Positions 1 to 8,217 are shown, numbered from the stretch's first letter. The stretch: DNA of 26,193 nt from CAYTOJ01 sp964439415 (GCA_964439415.1 CAYTOJ010000010.1:1-26193), one strand, 5' to 3'. A program made the numbers and translations. The notes: generated by a model from the letters alone, not told the origin.

Positions 1-407
1 ATTCCGGCGGAAATTTTATCCCGCACGGAAAGATATATCTTATGCGCAACATTAGCCGCAGTGTTGGTAAGGCCTGCTATATCTTTATCACTAAGTGCGG
101 CGGTGTTAGTGAGGATTGGCTCGGTAATATTTACAATATCCTCCGCTATTTTCATAGCGGCACTGTCGCTGAAATCCCTGCCGTTTATAATCCGGTCAGC
201 CAGATTTTTGCGCAGGTGCAATTCAGCATCGCTTGCAAGCACTGTGAAGATTTTATTGGCGAGATTTTTTTCAAAATCAGTTAAGCCTTTCATCTCCAGA
301 ATTCTGCTGATTTTATTCGCAAGTTCCAACTTGTGGTTGTGAGATACCACACCAGTACATGCTTCGGTATAGCCAGGTAATTCCCGACCTTCCTCAGGAT
401 TAACCAT
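1..407 (-). CDS. DUF2336-like protein, partial (3' end outside window)
   Basis: An open frame runs leftward from an ATG at 407-405 to the window edge, giving about 135 residues with no stop. An AAGG ribosome-binding match lies 7-9 nt before the ATG. The translation has repeated helical stretches: 'LELANKISRIL', then 'NKIFTVLASDAELHLRKNLA', then 'IAEDIVNITEPILTNTAALS' followed by Asp-Lys-Asp-Ile. The pattern 'D-x-E-x-x-x-R-x-x-LA ... A-x-D-I-x-x-x-x-x-P-[IV]-L-x-x-[ST]-x-x-L-[ST]-D-x-D' is what I associate with DUF2336, an alphaproteobacterial HEAT-like helical family of unknown function. It is transcribed divergently from the beta-oxidation gene. The family call rests on pattern memory only, but the gene itself is well supported: good start context and no stop across 400 bp. 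Confidence 0.6.
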   Translation of the reverse strand, partial: MVNPEEGRELPGYTEACTGVVSHNHKLELANKISRILEMKGLTDFEKNLANKIFTVLASDAELHLRKNLADRIINGRDFSDSAAMKIAEDIVNITEPILTNTAALSDKDIAGLTNTAANVAHKIYLSVRDKISAG

Positions 408-647
408 AATATATAGCCTTTAATGCTCTCTCTGTTATATACAGGCTAAGTCGCTAATATGCGCTTGCCTTTATTTTTTATTAAATTTATATTGCAATTC
501 ACATAATTGCAACAGTTATTAATTTTGATAAAAATCAGTCTGATAAAAAATTAACTTCCAATCAGTAGTCATTTTAACGGCAAATTAATATTATTAGTGC
601 GTATTTAAGCATCAAGAATAAGTTAAGATAAATAACAGGAGATATAC
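408..647. other. AT-rich divergent intergenic region
   Basis: These 240 bp separate the 5' ends of the DUF2336-like gene and the FadN-type gene, so both promoters should lie here. It contains one perfect inverted repeat (492-512, listed separately) and two GATAAAAA direct copies around 526-549. I could not single out a convincing -35/-10 pair. Confidence 0.5.
492..512. promoter_or_regulatory. Perfect inverted repeat, candidate operator
   Basis: TTGCAATT (492-499), spacer CACAT, then AATTGCAA (505-512): a perfect 8-bp inverted repeat with a 5-nt spacer. It sits about 136 bp upstream of the FadN-type start and 85 bp upstream of the divergent DUF2336-like start. The symmetry and spacing fit a homodimeric HTH repressor site. 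A fatty-acid-responsive regulator is a plausible inference because the adjacent gene is a beta-oxidation enzyme. I do not recognise the half-site as that of a named regulator. Confidence 0.45.
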
Positions 648-2993
648 ATGCCCGCGACAAACCTGGCAATTAAGCCGCAGTCAGTTAAAGAAATCAAAAA
701 AGTCGCAGTGCTAGGCTCAGGTGTCATGGGCGCGGCGATAGCGGCGAATATAGCCAATGGCGGCATTCCTGTATTGCTTCTGGATATTGTGCCGAAAGAT
801 GCCGCTGACAGGAGCATCTTAGCTAAAACCGCTATTGATAAAATGCTGAAAAGCGACCCTTCCGCCTTCACGCACCCTAAAAACGCTAATCTGGTGACTG
901 CTGGTAATCTGGAGGATGATATTGGCCGCCTGACTGAAGTTGACTGGATTATTGAAGCGGTGATTGAGAAAGTAGAAATCAAAAAGGACGTTTATAAAAA
1001 AGTGGATGCCGTGCGCAAAAAAGGCTCCATAGTGTCATCCAACACCTCCACCATACCACTTAGCAAACTTACCGAAGGCGCGAGTGATGCTTTCAAACGC
1101 GATTTTTTAGTTGCACATTTCTTTAATCCGCCGCGTTACCTGCGTTTGCTGGAATTAGTCGGTGGCCGCGATACCTCGCCGGAGAATCTGGAAACCGCCC
1201 GCCGCTTCTGCGATTATTACCTGGGTAAAGGCGTGGTTGAATGTAAGGATACACCCGGTTTTATCGGCAACCGAATCGGCTGCTACTGGCTGCAGGTTGG
1301 CCTGAACCGCGCTATAGACATGAATGTAAAAGTGGAGGAAGCTGACGCACTGCTGGGCAAACCCTGCGGCATCCCTAAAACTGCTGTGTTCGGCTTGTTT
1401 GACCTGATCGGTATTGACCTTATGGTGTTGATTGGCCGCTCCATCACCACCAATCTGCCAAAAACTGATCCATACGCGAAAGAATTTAAGGAGCTACCCC
1501 TGATTTCAAAAATGATTGGGGATGGCTATACAGGGCGCAAGGGCAAAGGCGGCTTCTACCGCATGGTGCAAGTGGACGGCAAAAAAAGCTTTGAAACTCT
1601 GAACCTGGGTAGCGGTGAATATGCCGCACAGGGCAAAACCGATATACCTGTACTGGCTAACCCTAAAGCAAGTTTGCAGGATATATTCTCCAGCAATGAT
1701 AAATACGGGCGATATGCCTGGTCAGTCATGAGTGAGATGATTTGTTACGCGGCTGATTTAATCCCGGAAATTTCCGATGATATTCAAAGCGTGGACGAGG
1801 CTATGAAAACCGGCTACGGCTGGAAATGGGGGCCATTTGAAATCGTAGACCAGATAGGCGCGAAATGGTTTGCTGAGAAGTTAAAATCTGAAGGCCGCCA
1901 GGTTCCAAAAATCATCAGCCAGGCGGGGGATGGCAAGCTCTACAAACTGGAAGGCGGCAAGCGCCAGTATCTGAACACTAAAGGCGGCTACAGCAACATC
2001 AGCAATCCTGAAGGTGTTATCACCATTGCTGATCTGAAACTTAAAAACCAGCCGGTTCTGAAGAACGATTCAGCCGCGCTTTGGGACTTGGGCGATGGCG
2101 TGGCCTGCCTGGAATACACTACTAAAATGAACGCCGCGGATAACGGCGTGCTGGAGATGATTGAAAAATCAATCGATCATACTCAGAAAAACTTCAAAGC
2201 ACTGGTGATAGGAAATGACGCTGATAATTTCTCAGTCGGCGCTAATCTGAATTTCTTTTTAAGCCACGCAAAATCAGGGGATTATGCAGCTATAGACAGC
2301 ATCATCGCACGCGGACATCAGGCTTTCAGCCGTTTAAAACAGGCTGATTTTCCGGTAGTATCTGCGCTTACAGGCATGGCGCTTGGCGGGGGCTGTGAAG
2401 TTGTACTGGCAAGTGACGCAGTGGCCGCGCATATTGAGAGTTATGCAGGACTGGTTGAGATTGGCGTAGGGCTTATCCCCGGCTGGGGCGGCTGTAAGGA
2501 ATCGCTCATCCGCCGCATTGATGCTGGTTTAACGCCGGAGGATGCCGCGCTGGCCGCGTTTGAGATGATTTACACGGCAAAAGTTTCAAAATCCGCACAG
2601 GAAGCGCGGGACATGCTGATTTTAAATGATAAATCCGCCATACACATGAACCGCCTGCGCACGATATCCGAGGCTAAGGCTCTCGCCTTAAGCCTCTCCA
2701 AGGGGTATCACGGCGGGCAGGATAGAACTTTAACCAGCCCGGGTAAAAAAGGGCTGGATGCACTGAATGCCAGAATCGATCAGGTAGCAGCAGCAGGCAA
2801 AGCCGCGCCGCATGATATAATAATCATGAAAAGCCTAGCTCAAGTGCTCACCAATCAAGGTCAGGACGGGGAGATAAAAGAATCCGGAATTTTAGAACTG
2901 GAACGCCACAACTTCATGGAGCTTATCAAAACCGAAGCAACCCACGCCCGCATTGAACACATGCTTAACACCGGTAAACCGTTGAAGAATTAA
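648..2993 (+). CDS. FadN-type 3-hydroxyacyl-CoA dehydrogenase / enoyl-CoA hydratase
   Basis: A 781-aa bifunctional fatty-acid beta-oxidation enzyme, which hydrates trans-2-enoyl-CoA and oxidises L-3-hydroxyacyl-CoA with NAD. Domain order is dehydrogenase first, hydratase second, as in Bacillus FadN and opposite to E. coli FadB/FadJ. The N-terminal Rossmann fold carries GSGVMG (23-28). The dehydrogenase has SSNTST (130-135) and HFFNP with the catalytic His157 paired to Glu169, then CKDTPGFIGNRI (199-210). A second 3HCDH C-terminal unit follows (about 345-415). The crotonase fold spans about 475-700 with SVGAN (oxyanion region, 529-533), GGGCE (Glu584) and LVE (Glu604), matching the two catalytic glutamates of crotonase. 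Start: ATG after AGGAG at good spacing. No thiolase or acyl-CoA dehydrogenase gene is adjacent. It converges with dnaG, 6 bp apart. Confidence 0.93.
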   Translation: MPATNLAIKPQSVKEIKKVAVLGSGVMGAAIAANIANGGIPVLLLDIVPKDAADRSILAKTAIDKMLKSDPSAFTHPKNANLVTAGNLEDDIGRLTEVDWIIEAVIEKVEIKKDVYKKVDAVRKKGSIVSSNTSTIPLSKLTEGASDAFKRDFLVAHFFNPPRYLRLLELVGGRDTSPENLETARRFCDYYLGKGVVECKDTPGFIGNRIGCYWLQVGLNRAIDMNVKVEEADALLGKPCGIPKTAVFGLFDLIGIDLMVLIGRSITTNLPKTDPYAKEFKELPLISKMIGDGYTGRKGKGGFYRMVQVDGKKSFETLNLGSGEYAAQGKTDIPVLANPKASLQDIFSSNDKYGRYAWSVMSEMICYAADLIPEISDDIQSVDEAMKTGYGWKWGPFEIVDQIGAKWFAEKLKSEGRQVPKIISQAGDGKLYKLEGGKRQYLNTKGGYSNISNPEGVITIADLKLKNQPVLKNDSAALWDLGDGVACLEYTTKMNAADNGVLEMIEKSIDHTQKNFKALVIGNDADNFSVGANLNFFLSHAKSGDYAAIDSIIARGHQAFSRLKQADFPVVSALTGMALGGGCEVVLASDAVAAHIESYAGLVEIGVGLIPGWGGCKESLIRRIDAGLTPEDAALAAFEMIYTAKVSKSAQEARDMLILNDKSAIHMNRLRTISEAKALALSLSKGYHGGQDRTLTSPGKKGLDALNARIDQVAAAGKAAPHDIIIMKSLAQVLTNQGQDGEIKESGILELERHNFMELIKTEATHARIEHMLNTGKPLKN

Positions 2994-2999
2994 CTCTTT

Positions 3000-4727
3000 C
3001 TATACGGGATTTTTTATCTTCTGTGACTCCAGAAACCTGTTCCAGTCGTCCTCGCTGATGTCACCGCTGGGGGTTAGGAGTGCGGCTTTATGCTCTTTCT
3101 CCAGTTCATTGGTGTATTCATCGTACAGTTTGATAAATAGCTCCTGCGCCTGGGTTATCTCATTAATATTGGCGGTTATTGATTCCGCCATTTTATCAAC
3201 AGGAATCACAGACTCACTAGCTTGGCCATTATAAAAAGCCTCGAGAATCTCCTGCCGTAATTGCTCCAGGGGTGGATTTTTGAATTCCATTTTCTCCAGC
3301 CGGGTTTCTACTTCCGGCTCCTGCAGCAGATCAGGGAATAAATGTACCAGACGCAGGAATACATTTTCCATCAGGGTGAATTTATCCACGTTGATAATAC
3401 CCTTAAGCTCTGCCGCCTGACTTGGCACTTCCTTTTTATCCTTATTATTTTTATATTTATCGCTAATATTCACCTTGCCAGCTTTCCATATACGCTCCTT
3501 GAAGTAGTTTCGCAGGTGTTTTTTAAACAGCGCATCTGTGGCTTTCTCTGCAAAATCCAGCAGTTCTTTCTCTGCCGTTGCCCGGTGGGTAGGCGATGCT
3601 GCCGCAGCTTCCCGTTCATGCAAGCGCCAGACGAATTCCGCCAGGTCCAGTGGCTGATCTGCCATTATATTGAACTTATCCGCGCCAGATTTTCTAATAA
3701 AGGTGTCAGGATCATCTCCCGAAGGCAGTGGCAGAAAGTTTATCTCCAGCCCCGGTTTCAAAAGGCTTATCGCCATTTCAGCGGCGCGCCGCATTGCCTT
3801 GCCACCTGCCGCGTCGCCATCCATACACATGGTGATGCTTGGGGCTGACCGCCAGAGCTTCTCAAGCTGTTCTGCTGACAGTGCCGTGCCAAGGGGTGCA
3901 ACAGCATTCATAACCCCGTGCTGGCGCAGGCTTAGCACATCCATATACCCCTCCACCACGATCACGCGCCTGGAATCGCCAATGCTTTTGCGTGCATGGA
4001 ACAAGCCGTAGAGAATATCCCCCTTATGGAACACGAGAGTTTCCGGCGAATTGAGATATTTCGGCTGGCCATCCCCCAGAATGCGCCCACCAAAGCCGCA
4101 AATGCGCCCCTTATGATTATGAATGGGGAAGATTACCCTACCCCTGAAACGCTCTATCAAGCGGCTTTCAGTATGCGTGGCGGAATCTGGCGCAACGGCC
4201 AACCCGGCCGCCACTATAATATCAGCGGCGTGCCCCTTTTCTATCAAAGCTTTTATAAGCGCGCCAGGGGCAGACATGGCAAAACCCAGACGTGCACTTT
4301 TTATAAGTGCCTCATCCAGCCCGCGCTTAAGCAGATAATCCCGCACAATTGCGCCTGAAGGGGAATATAATGCCCGCTCGAAACAACCACATGCTTCTTC
4401 AAGCGCATGCAGCAGAAGCGCTTCCTGATGTTGATGCTGCTGGTACTGAACGCTGCTGGTACTGTTATCCCGTTCCATGGGTATTCCCGCATCTGCTGCC
4501 AGTTTCTCCACCGCCTCAGGATAACTGATGCGCTCATAAGCCATAACGAAGCCGATAACATTACCCTTCGCACCGCAGCCGAAGCAGTGGTACACGCTTT
4601 TTTCGTCCGATACATGGAAGGATGAGCTTTTTTCATTATGAAACGGGCACAGGCCGCTATAGCCAGCCCCTGATTTCCTCAGGCGCACCACCTTCCCCAC
4701 CACCCGGGATAGCAGGTGATAGGCCAT
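3000..4727 (-). CDS. dnaG: DNA primase DnaG (start probably further upstream)
   Basis: Primase that makes RNA primers at the replication fork. From the ATG at 4727 it reads 575 aa. The zinc-binding CHC2 motif is CPFH (Cys27, His30) plus CFGC (Cys48, Cys51). The catalytic core follows, with YLNSPET (224-230) and the TOPRIM acidic residues VEGYMD (Glu259) and DGD (303-305). The C-terminal DnaB-interacting part is poorly conserved. DnaG proteins normally have about five more residues before this Met ('F-x-D-x-[LI]' just before the first helix), and the upstream in-frame codons here do encode Phe-Ile-Asp-Arg-Leu. The frame stays open to a TAG at 4775-4773 but contains no ATG, GTG or TTG; only ATT/ATC codons are available (for example 4766-4764 or 4739-4737). 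True initiation may therefore be non-AUG. No rpoD follows, unlike the classic macromolecular-synthesis operon. Confidence 0.95.
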   Translation of the reverse strand: MAYHLLSRVVGKVVRLRKSGAGYSGLCPFHNEKSSSFHVSDEKSVYHCFGCGAKGNVIGFVMAYERISYPEAVEKLAADAGIPMERDNSTSSVQYQQHQHQEALLLHALEEACGCFERALYSPSGAIVRDYLLKRGLDEALIKSARLGFAMSAPGALIKALIEKGHAADIIVAAGLAVAPDSATHTESRLIERFRGRVIFPIHNHKGRICGFGGRILGDGQPKYLNSPETLVFHKGDILYGLFHARKSIGDSRRVIVVEGYMDVLSLRQHGVMNAVAPLGTALSAEQLEKLWRSAPSITMCMDGDAAGGKAMRRAAEMAISLLKPGLEINFLPLPSGDDPDTFIRKSGADKFNIMADQPLDLAEFVWRLHEREAAAASPTHRATAEKELLDFAEKATDALFKKHLRNYFKERIWKAGKVNISDKYKNNKDKKEVPSQAAELKGIINVDKFTLMENVFLRLVHLFPDLLQEPEVETRLEKMEFKNPPLEQLRQEILEAFYNGQASESVIPVDKMAESITANINEITQAQELFIKLYDEYTNELEKEHKAALLTPSGDISEDDWNRFLESQKIKNPV

Positions 4728-4814
4728 TAAACGGTCAATAAAGTTCTGGCTGAATTTCTGGATAATGATTCTCTAAAGCTTATGCCTGAGATATATAATA
4801 GGGGACTATGGTTT

Positions 4815-4839
4815 ACCAGAAACATATCGCTTTTCTGGT
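4815..4839 (-). terminator. Stem-loop after the 139-aa gene
   Basis: ACCAGAAA (4815-4822) pairs with TTTCTGGT (4832-4839) around a 9-nt loop: an 8-bp perfect stem 9 bp past the stop of the minus-strand gene ending at 4848 and before dnaG. No U-tract follows on the minus strand, so it is at best a weak terminator or an mRNA-end or attenuator structure. Confidence 0.3.
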
Positions 4840-4847
4840 TTCAGGAT

Positions 4848-5264
4848 TCAGCTTCTATATTGCCCGGCTGGTGTGGGATCGTAGAAGTAGCCACTACCTG
4901 CCATGTATAAGCCAGATCCACCAGTTGCAATACCAAAAATCATTTCAAACAAACCATCAATGTTCCTGATTGCACCCATCACTGGCCCTTGTTCCCGGTT
5001 TACATCAAATAGCTTGTTAAAACCAGCTACAGCCGCCACCGTTCCACCCAACCCCATAATAATGCCAAGCAGCAACCGACCCGGCTTGACAAGTGTTGGC
5101 GGAATTCTACCAGGTACAAAACATTCACTTATTCCATTGGAAACTTCATGGTTCAGATTATGCAGAGAGCTGTTTAGTTTTGCGTTGACGAACGAACTTG
5201 CCCTGCCCAGAGTCTCACTCGCCAGGTTCAGCATTGCATTTCCGTTGGAAACATTATTGGTCAT
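4848..5264 (-). CDS. Hypothetical protein with two hydrophobic C-terminal segments
   Basis: I do not recognise this 138-aa protein. The N-terminal third is polar and Asn/Ser-rich with no signal peptide. Two hydrophobic, Gly/Ala-rich segments follow, one from GRLLLGIIMGLGG and one from LFEMIFGIATGGSG, separated by a short charged stretch. This implies a membrane hairpin. I chose the ATG at 5264 (GAGA about 7 nt upstream); a GTG at 5294 would add 10 residues. The C-terminus resembles that of the SecA-like protein at 19853-22456 (see findings). The opposite-strand frame here is Pro/Ser-rich and looks like an antisense shadow. It lies upstream of dnaG on the same strand with 120 bp between. Confidence 0.6.
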   Translation of the reverse strand: MTNNVSNGNAMLNLASETLGRASSFVNAKLNSSLHNLNHEVSNGISECFVPGRIPPTLVKPGRLLLGIIMGLGGTVAAVAGFNKLFDVNREQGPVMGAIRNIDGLFEMIFGIATGGSGLYMAGSGYFYDPTPAGQYRS

Positions 5265-5453
5265 AATATTTCTCAATATGGAAGTGATACCCACTGCAAT
5301 TCATCCAAAGCGAACTTTCAGCATCATAGTTGCCAGTGCCGAATATCTTACTACTAACTAGGCTTCTACCTATCGCATCTCCCACCGCGAGCATAGGGGG
5401 ACTGAGGGGGGGGAATGAATCGGCGTTATAGCAGGAAGAAAGATGCCCCCCCC

Positions 5454-5553
5454 NNNNNNNNNNNNNNNNNNNNNNNNNNNNNNNNNNNNNNNNNNNNNNN
5501 NNNNNNNNNNNNNNNNNNNNNNNNNNNNNNNNNNNNNNNNNNNNNNNNNNNNN
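5454..5553. other. 100-N scaffold gap
   Basis: Exactly 100 consecutive N, a conventional placeholder for a gap of unknown size. It is flanked by poly-C on the left and a palindromic repeat on the right. Confidence 0.99.
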
Positions 5554-5707
5554 ACTCTCCCCTTGGGGGAGAGTCGCAGAGGGCGAGCCTCATAGAGGCG
5601 AAGGCCGATGCGGTGAGGGGGGGATTTTCTATAGATGTTTACCCCCTCACCCTATCGGCTTTGGCCTATGGCCTTGCCTCCCCAACTCTCCCCCAAGGGG
5701 AGAGTGA
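5554..5707. repeat. GC-rich long inverted repeat (palindromic intergenic element)
   Basis: The left end ACTCTCCCCTTGGGGGAGAG and the right end (5687-5707) are reverse complements, and each end is itself a near-palindrome. Inside, GCCGATGCGGTGAGGGGG on the left matches the complement of the CCCCCTCACCCTATCGGC stretch on the right. The central loop is about 20 nt. The whole element could fold into a long hairpin. It abuts the stop of the next gene (5712) by 4 bp and directly borders the gap. It resembles dispersed palindromic or MITE-like repeats found between genes in many Gram-negative genomes. A related architecture occurs at 15737-15835. Confidence 0.8.
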
Positions 5708-5711
5708 ATTC

Positions 5712-6023
5712 TCAGGCTTCAGGCTTCTGGTTTCCGCTTGATGCATCCACCGTTAGGCCGCTGTCGTGATCAAAGCCGTATTCATCGCGCATTCTTATCA
5801 TCACCTCCTGGCTGGGGCTGCCTTCCCCCCATTCCACGACAGTGCCATAGTCCTGCACTTTATAGTCCCCGGTTGCCATAGCCTCCTGCAATTTTACCAG
5901 GCGGTCAAGGCGGATGAGAACATAAGCATACTGCAACACACCCGTTTGCGAGTACCCACGCACCAGCACAACGGCATTCACCTTTGCGGCAATCTCTTTT
6001 TCGGTAAAAGTCAATTTGGCCAA
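5712..6023 (-). CDS. Hypothetical protein, 103 aa, probable TTG start
   Basis: No function recognised. It is a soluble, compact protein that begins Met-Ala-Lys-Leu-Thr-Phe-Thr-Glu-Lys-Glu and contains the central block YAYVLIRLDRLVKLQEAM and later VEWGEGSPSQEVMIRMRDEY. It has no signal peptide or membrane segment. The frame is open only eight codons upstream of the TTG at 6023-6021 (to a TAA), and an ATG just upstream is out of frame, so a TTG start is the best choice. No clear ribosome-binding site is seen. The regular amphipathic content and length suggest a genuine conserved small protein. The gene is immediately followed by the palindromic repeat. Confidence 0.65.
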   Translation of the reverse strand: MAKLTFTEKEIAAKVNAVVLVRGYSQTGVLQYAYVLIRLDRLVKLQEAMATGDYKVQDYGTVVEWGEGSPSQEVMIRMRDEYGFDHDSGLTVDASSGNQKPEA

Positions 6024-6082
6024 GCTAATATCATTTTTATAAAAACCAGATTAAATAACTCTAGTTAATATTAAATTAAACC

Positions 6083-6108
6083 AAAACTTTACCTAAGCAA
6101 AAAGTTTT
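6083..6108 (-). terminator. Weak stem-loop between 678-aa and 103-aa genes
   Basis: AAAACTTT (6083-6090) and AAAGTTTT (6101-6108) form an 8-bp AT-rich stem with a 10-nt loop, about 50 bp beyond the stop of the 678-aa gene on the minus strand. Because the stem is AT-rich and no clean U-tract follows, this is only a tentative terminator. Confidence 0.25.
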
Positions 6109-6157
6109 TTATAGTACACTTGATAGATGCATACAAGCAACGACCAAGCCACTAAGA

Positions 6158-8194
6158 CTAAGCCGTCCCCATCCCTTGCGCCATTGGTTGAGATACCAAG
6201 GGATGACCGTTGCCTCTTTCAAGCGATTTACCTGTCAGCATTTTATCCCAGCCAAAACAGTAGTTACCGATACCGGTGATAAGTGCAACAGCCGCAGCGG
6301 CTTTTTCTCCAGCACCCAGAAACCATGCTGCAGCACCGCCAATAATACCAACGATACCAGATGCACCTAAACCGCTTCTAGACGCCCTGTCTCCACCTGC
6401 GAACGCCGGAGCATCACCATTCCTGTTCTGTGTGGTTGGCTTATTGTTGTCACTTTTAGGAGTAACAGGCGGCGTTGGCTGCTCTGTCCGCTTCGCTGGT
6501 GCAGGGTCTGGGTCGGTGGCAGGGGCAGGGTTGGCCTTATTTTGCTCAAGAGCCTCTAAACGACCAGCTACATTATTTAATATACCACCCATTTTATCTA
6601 GCGTCTTAATAACCAAATCCTGACCGGCATCCGCTGTTGCTTTCCCAGTTTCCCTATCACCCCCCGCTGGTGCTTGTTTGCTTTGCTTTATATCAGCTGA
6701 TGTTTGGATACCCCCTTCATGCGTTCTTATAACACCCTTTCTAGCTTTATCATCATCACCAGCAGTTTTCATATCAGCCACAAAAGCATGGTTCAGCTGA
6801 TTTCCTTGATCAATAGTAACTATAGGCTGCTTAAAAGCATCATTTATAATTTTGAAAAATTCGGCTCTTTTTGTTGTACGATCACTTAAAGAAAAATCCT
6901 CCAGCATCTCTTCAACGAAGGCACCTAATTTTTGTGGTTCACCCTTTGATACCACATGTTCTTTGTTATTAGTATCACTGTCTAATGTTATTACACTGGC
7001 GTATACATCATTACCATCGCGGTATAAAGCCAGTCTCTTATACCTACCAAAGGTATCCTTAAACTTATTGTGCAAGTCGATGCTTGGCACAACTATCAAA
7101 GCATTCTTTTCATCCAAAGGCTCCGTAGCATTTTTCAATGCCTGAGAGACATTCTTAATCTCCTGCGTCGGAGTCATCATGGTGAGGACTTCTGCTAAAT
7201 CCTGCTTTACTTCATTGGTAGTAAAAATATCTTCTAAGGTGATTTTATTACCACCGATTTTAAAATACTTGTTTTTAGATGCATCTGATAGTTGAAGCTC
7301 GGTTGTTGTGACGCCAGAACTTGCACCAATACCAGCAATACCAGCGGAAGCACCAATAGTTACTTTCTTCTGCTTTAATACTCCTTGTACGGTTTCTCCA
7401 TTAATATCGATTGTAAAGTTATGCTCACCAATAGATTGGTCATTTCTTATTGTTTCAGGCTCAACGGTAATATCAAATGATAAGTTTATCTTGTGGTTAG
7501 CGATATGAACTACACCACCATTTACCTTATCGTGCTTAACTTTAACAGCCTTTGAACCACTGGTTTTATCTTTTCCAATATGAGTTTCAACACCAGCAGT
7601 ATACTTTAGGTTTTTGATCGGGTGATTTCCGCCTTTATTCTGTTCAGCATAAACAAAAGTATCCAAATCATCATCCGGCGCATTGCTTGCCCCTACAATC
7701 TCTATTTTACCAGTATCTTTATCTTTGCGGACAGTTAAATCAGCCTTGTATTCATCATCTAAGTGCTCGAATTCCACCTTAATTTTTGTAGGCTTGGATG
7801 CACCACCTGCAACATTAAACAAATTGCTTTGTGCTTTGAAGAGATAATACAAAGTTGTTGCATCGTGATTACCAACGTCCAGAAAATCACCATGGGTATG
7901 AGAGTCTTTTTCTATTCTGTCTAAAGCACTATCACACGCTTCCTTAAACTCTGCGTATAACTCCGACCCTTCCCAATTCTCAGAACCTGCCGTAGGGCTT
8001 TTATAAAAGTTTTTATGGAATTTACTAAAATATTCAGCTAGCTTCAATTCTCTGACATTACCATCAGATCCAGGGATTAGAACGAAGGCATTATCAGCAT
8101 TAAGACTATCAGATCTCACAATTAAATTCTGTGATAAGCCTGGTACATTCTTAAGTTCAAATACTGCACCATTGTCGCTGAAAATATTAGCCAT
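6158..8194 (-). CDS. Large hypothetical protein with Pro-rich linker and C-terminal hydrophobic region
   Basis: I do not recognise this 678-aa protein. It has no N-terminal signal peptide (starts MANIFSDNGAVFELKNVPGL). Residues 1 to about 500 look like a mixed alpha/beta soluble region rich in Lys, Asp and Asn, with a glycine-rich patch GASAGIAGIGASSG near residue 280. A low-complexity linker rich in Pro, Ala, Thr and Asp follows (about 560-610; 'PAPATDPDPAPAKRTEQPTP'). Two Gly/Ala-rich hydrophobic segments come near 630-660 (GIVGIIGGAAAWFLG, then AAAAVALITGIG), then a short polar tail. The layout of globular region, disordered linker and membrane hairpin suggests a membrane-anchored or membrane-inserting protein; a secreted effector is possible but unproven. 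AT content is higher than in neighbouring housekeeping genes. Start ATG has GGGAG and AAAGG upstream. Confidence 0.8.
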   Translation of the reverse strand: MANIFSDNGAVFELKNVPGLSQNLIVRSDSLNADNAFVLIPGSDGNVRELKLAEYFSKFHKNFYKSPTAGSENWEGSELYAEFKEACDSALDRIEKDSHTHGDFLDVGNHDATTLYYLFKAQSNLFNVAGGASKPTKIKVEFEHLDDEYKADLTVRKDKDTGKIEIVGASNAPDDDLDTFVYAEQNKGGNHPIKNLKYTAGVETHIGKDKTSGSKAVKVKHDKVNGGVVHIANHKINLSFDITVEPETIRNDQSIGEHNFTIDINGETVQGVLKQKKVTIGASAGIAGIGASSGVTTTELQLSDASKNKYFKIGGNKITLEDIFTTNEVKQDLAEVLTMMTPTQEIKNVSQALKNATEPLDEKNALIVVPSIDLHNKFKDTFGRYKRLALYRDGNDVYASVITLDSDTNNKEHVVSKGEPQKLGAFVEEMLEDFSLSDRTTKRAEFFKIINDAFKQPIVTIDQGNQLNHAFVADMKTAGDDDKARKGVIRTHEGGIQTSADIKQSKQAPAGGDRETGKATADAGQDLVIKTLDKMGGILNNVAGRLEALEQNKANPAPATDPDPAPAKRTEQPTPPVTPKSDNNKPTTQNRNGDAPAFAGGDRASRSGLGASGIVGIIGGAAAWFLGAGEKAAAAVALITGIGNYCFGWDKMLTGKSLERGNGHPLVSQPMAQGMGTA

Positions 8195-8217
8195 TGCCTT
8201 TTGCTCCCGAATTTAAG

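Larger units (their letters stand above)
5265..5711. other. Intergenic region with assembly gap and palindromic repeat
   Basis: About 450 bp without a supportable gene. Left of the gap is a G-run near 5405-5413 and a run of eight C immediately before the Ns. Homopolymers and inverted repeats probably caused the assembly break. Right of the gap lies the palindromic element described separately. The frame crossing the Ns is an artefact. Confidence 0.6.

Noticed and set aside
42..342. Two plus-strand frames opposite the partial gene at the left edge
   Set aside because: The minus strand holds a longer edge-truncated frame with a ribosome-binding match and family-like residues; the plus frames are antisense shadows.
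3342..4636. Several frames of 70-170 codons overlapping dnaG on both strands
   Set aside because: All lie inside the well-supported DnaG coding region in other frames and are Cys/Ser/Arg-rich without domain signals.
4903..5361. 152-codon plus-strand frame opposite the 138-aa gene
   Set aside because: Pro/Ser/Ile-rich antisense-type composition; the minus-strand frame has coherent hydrophobic segments and a better start.
5415..5741. Frame running through the first N gap
   Set aside because: It exists only because Ns are read as unknown codons, and it continues through the palindromic repeat.
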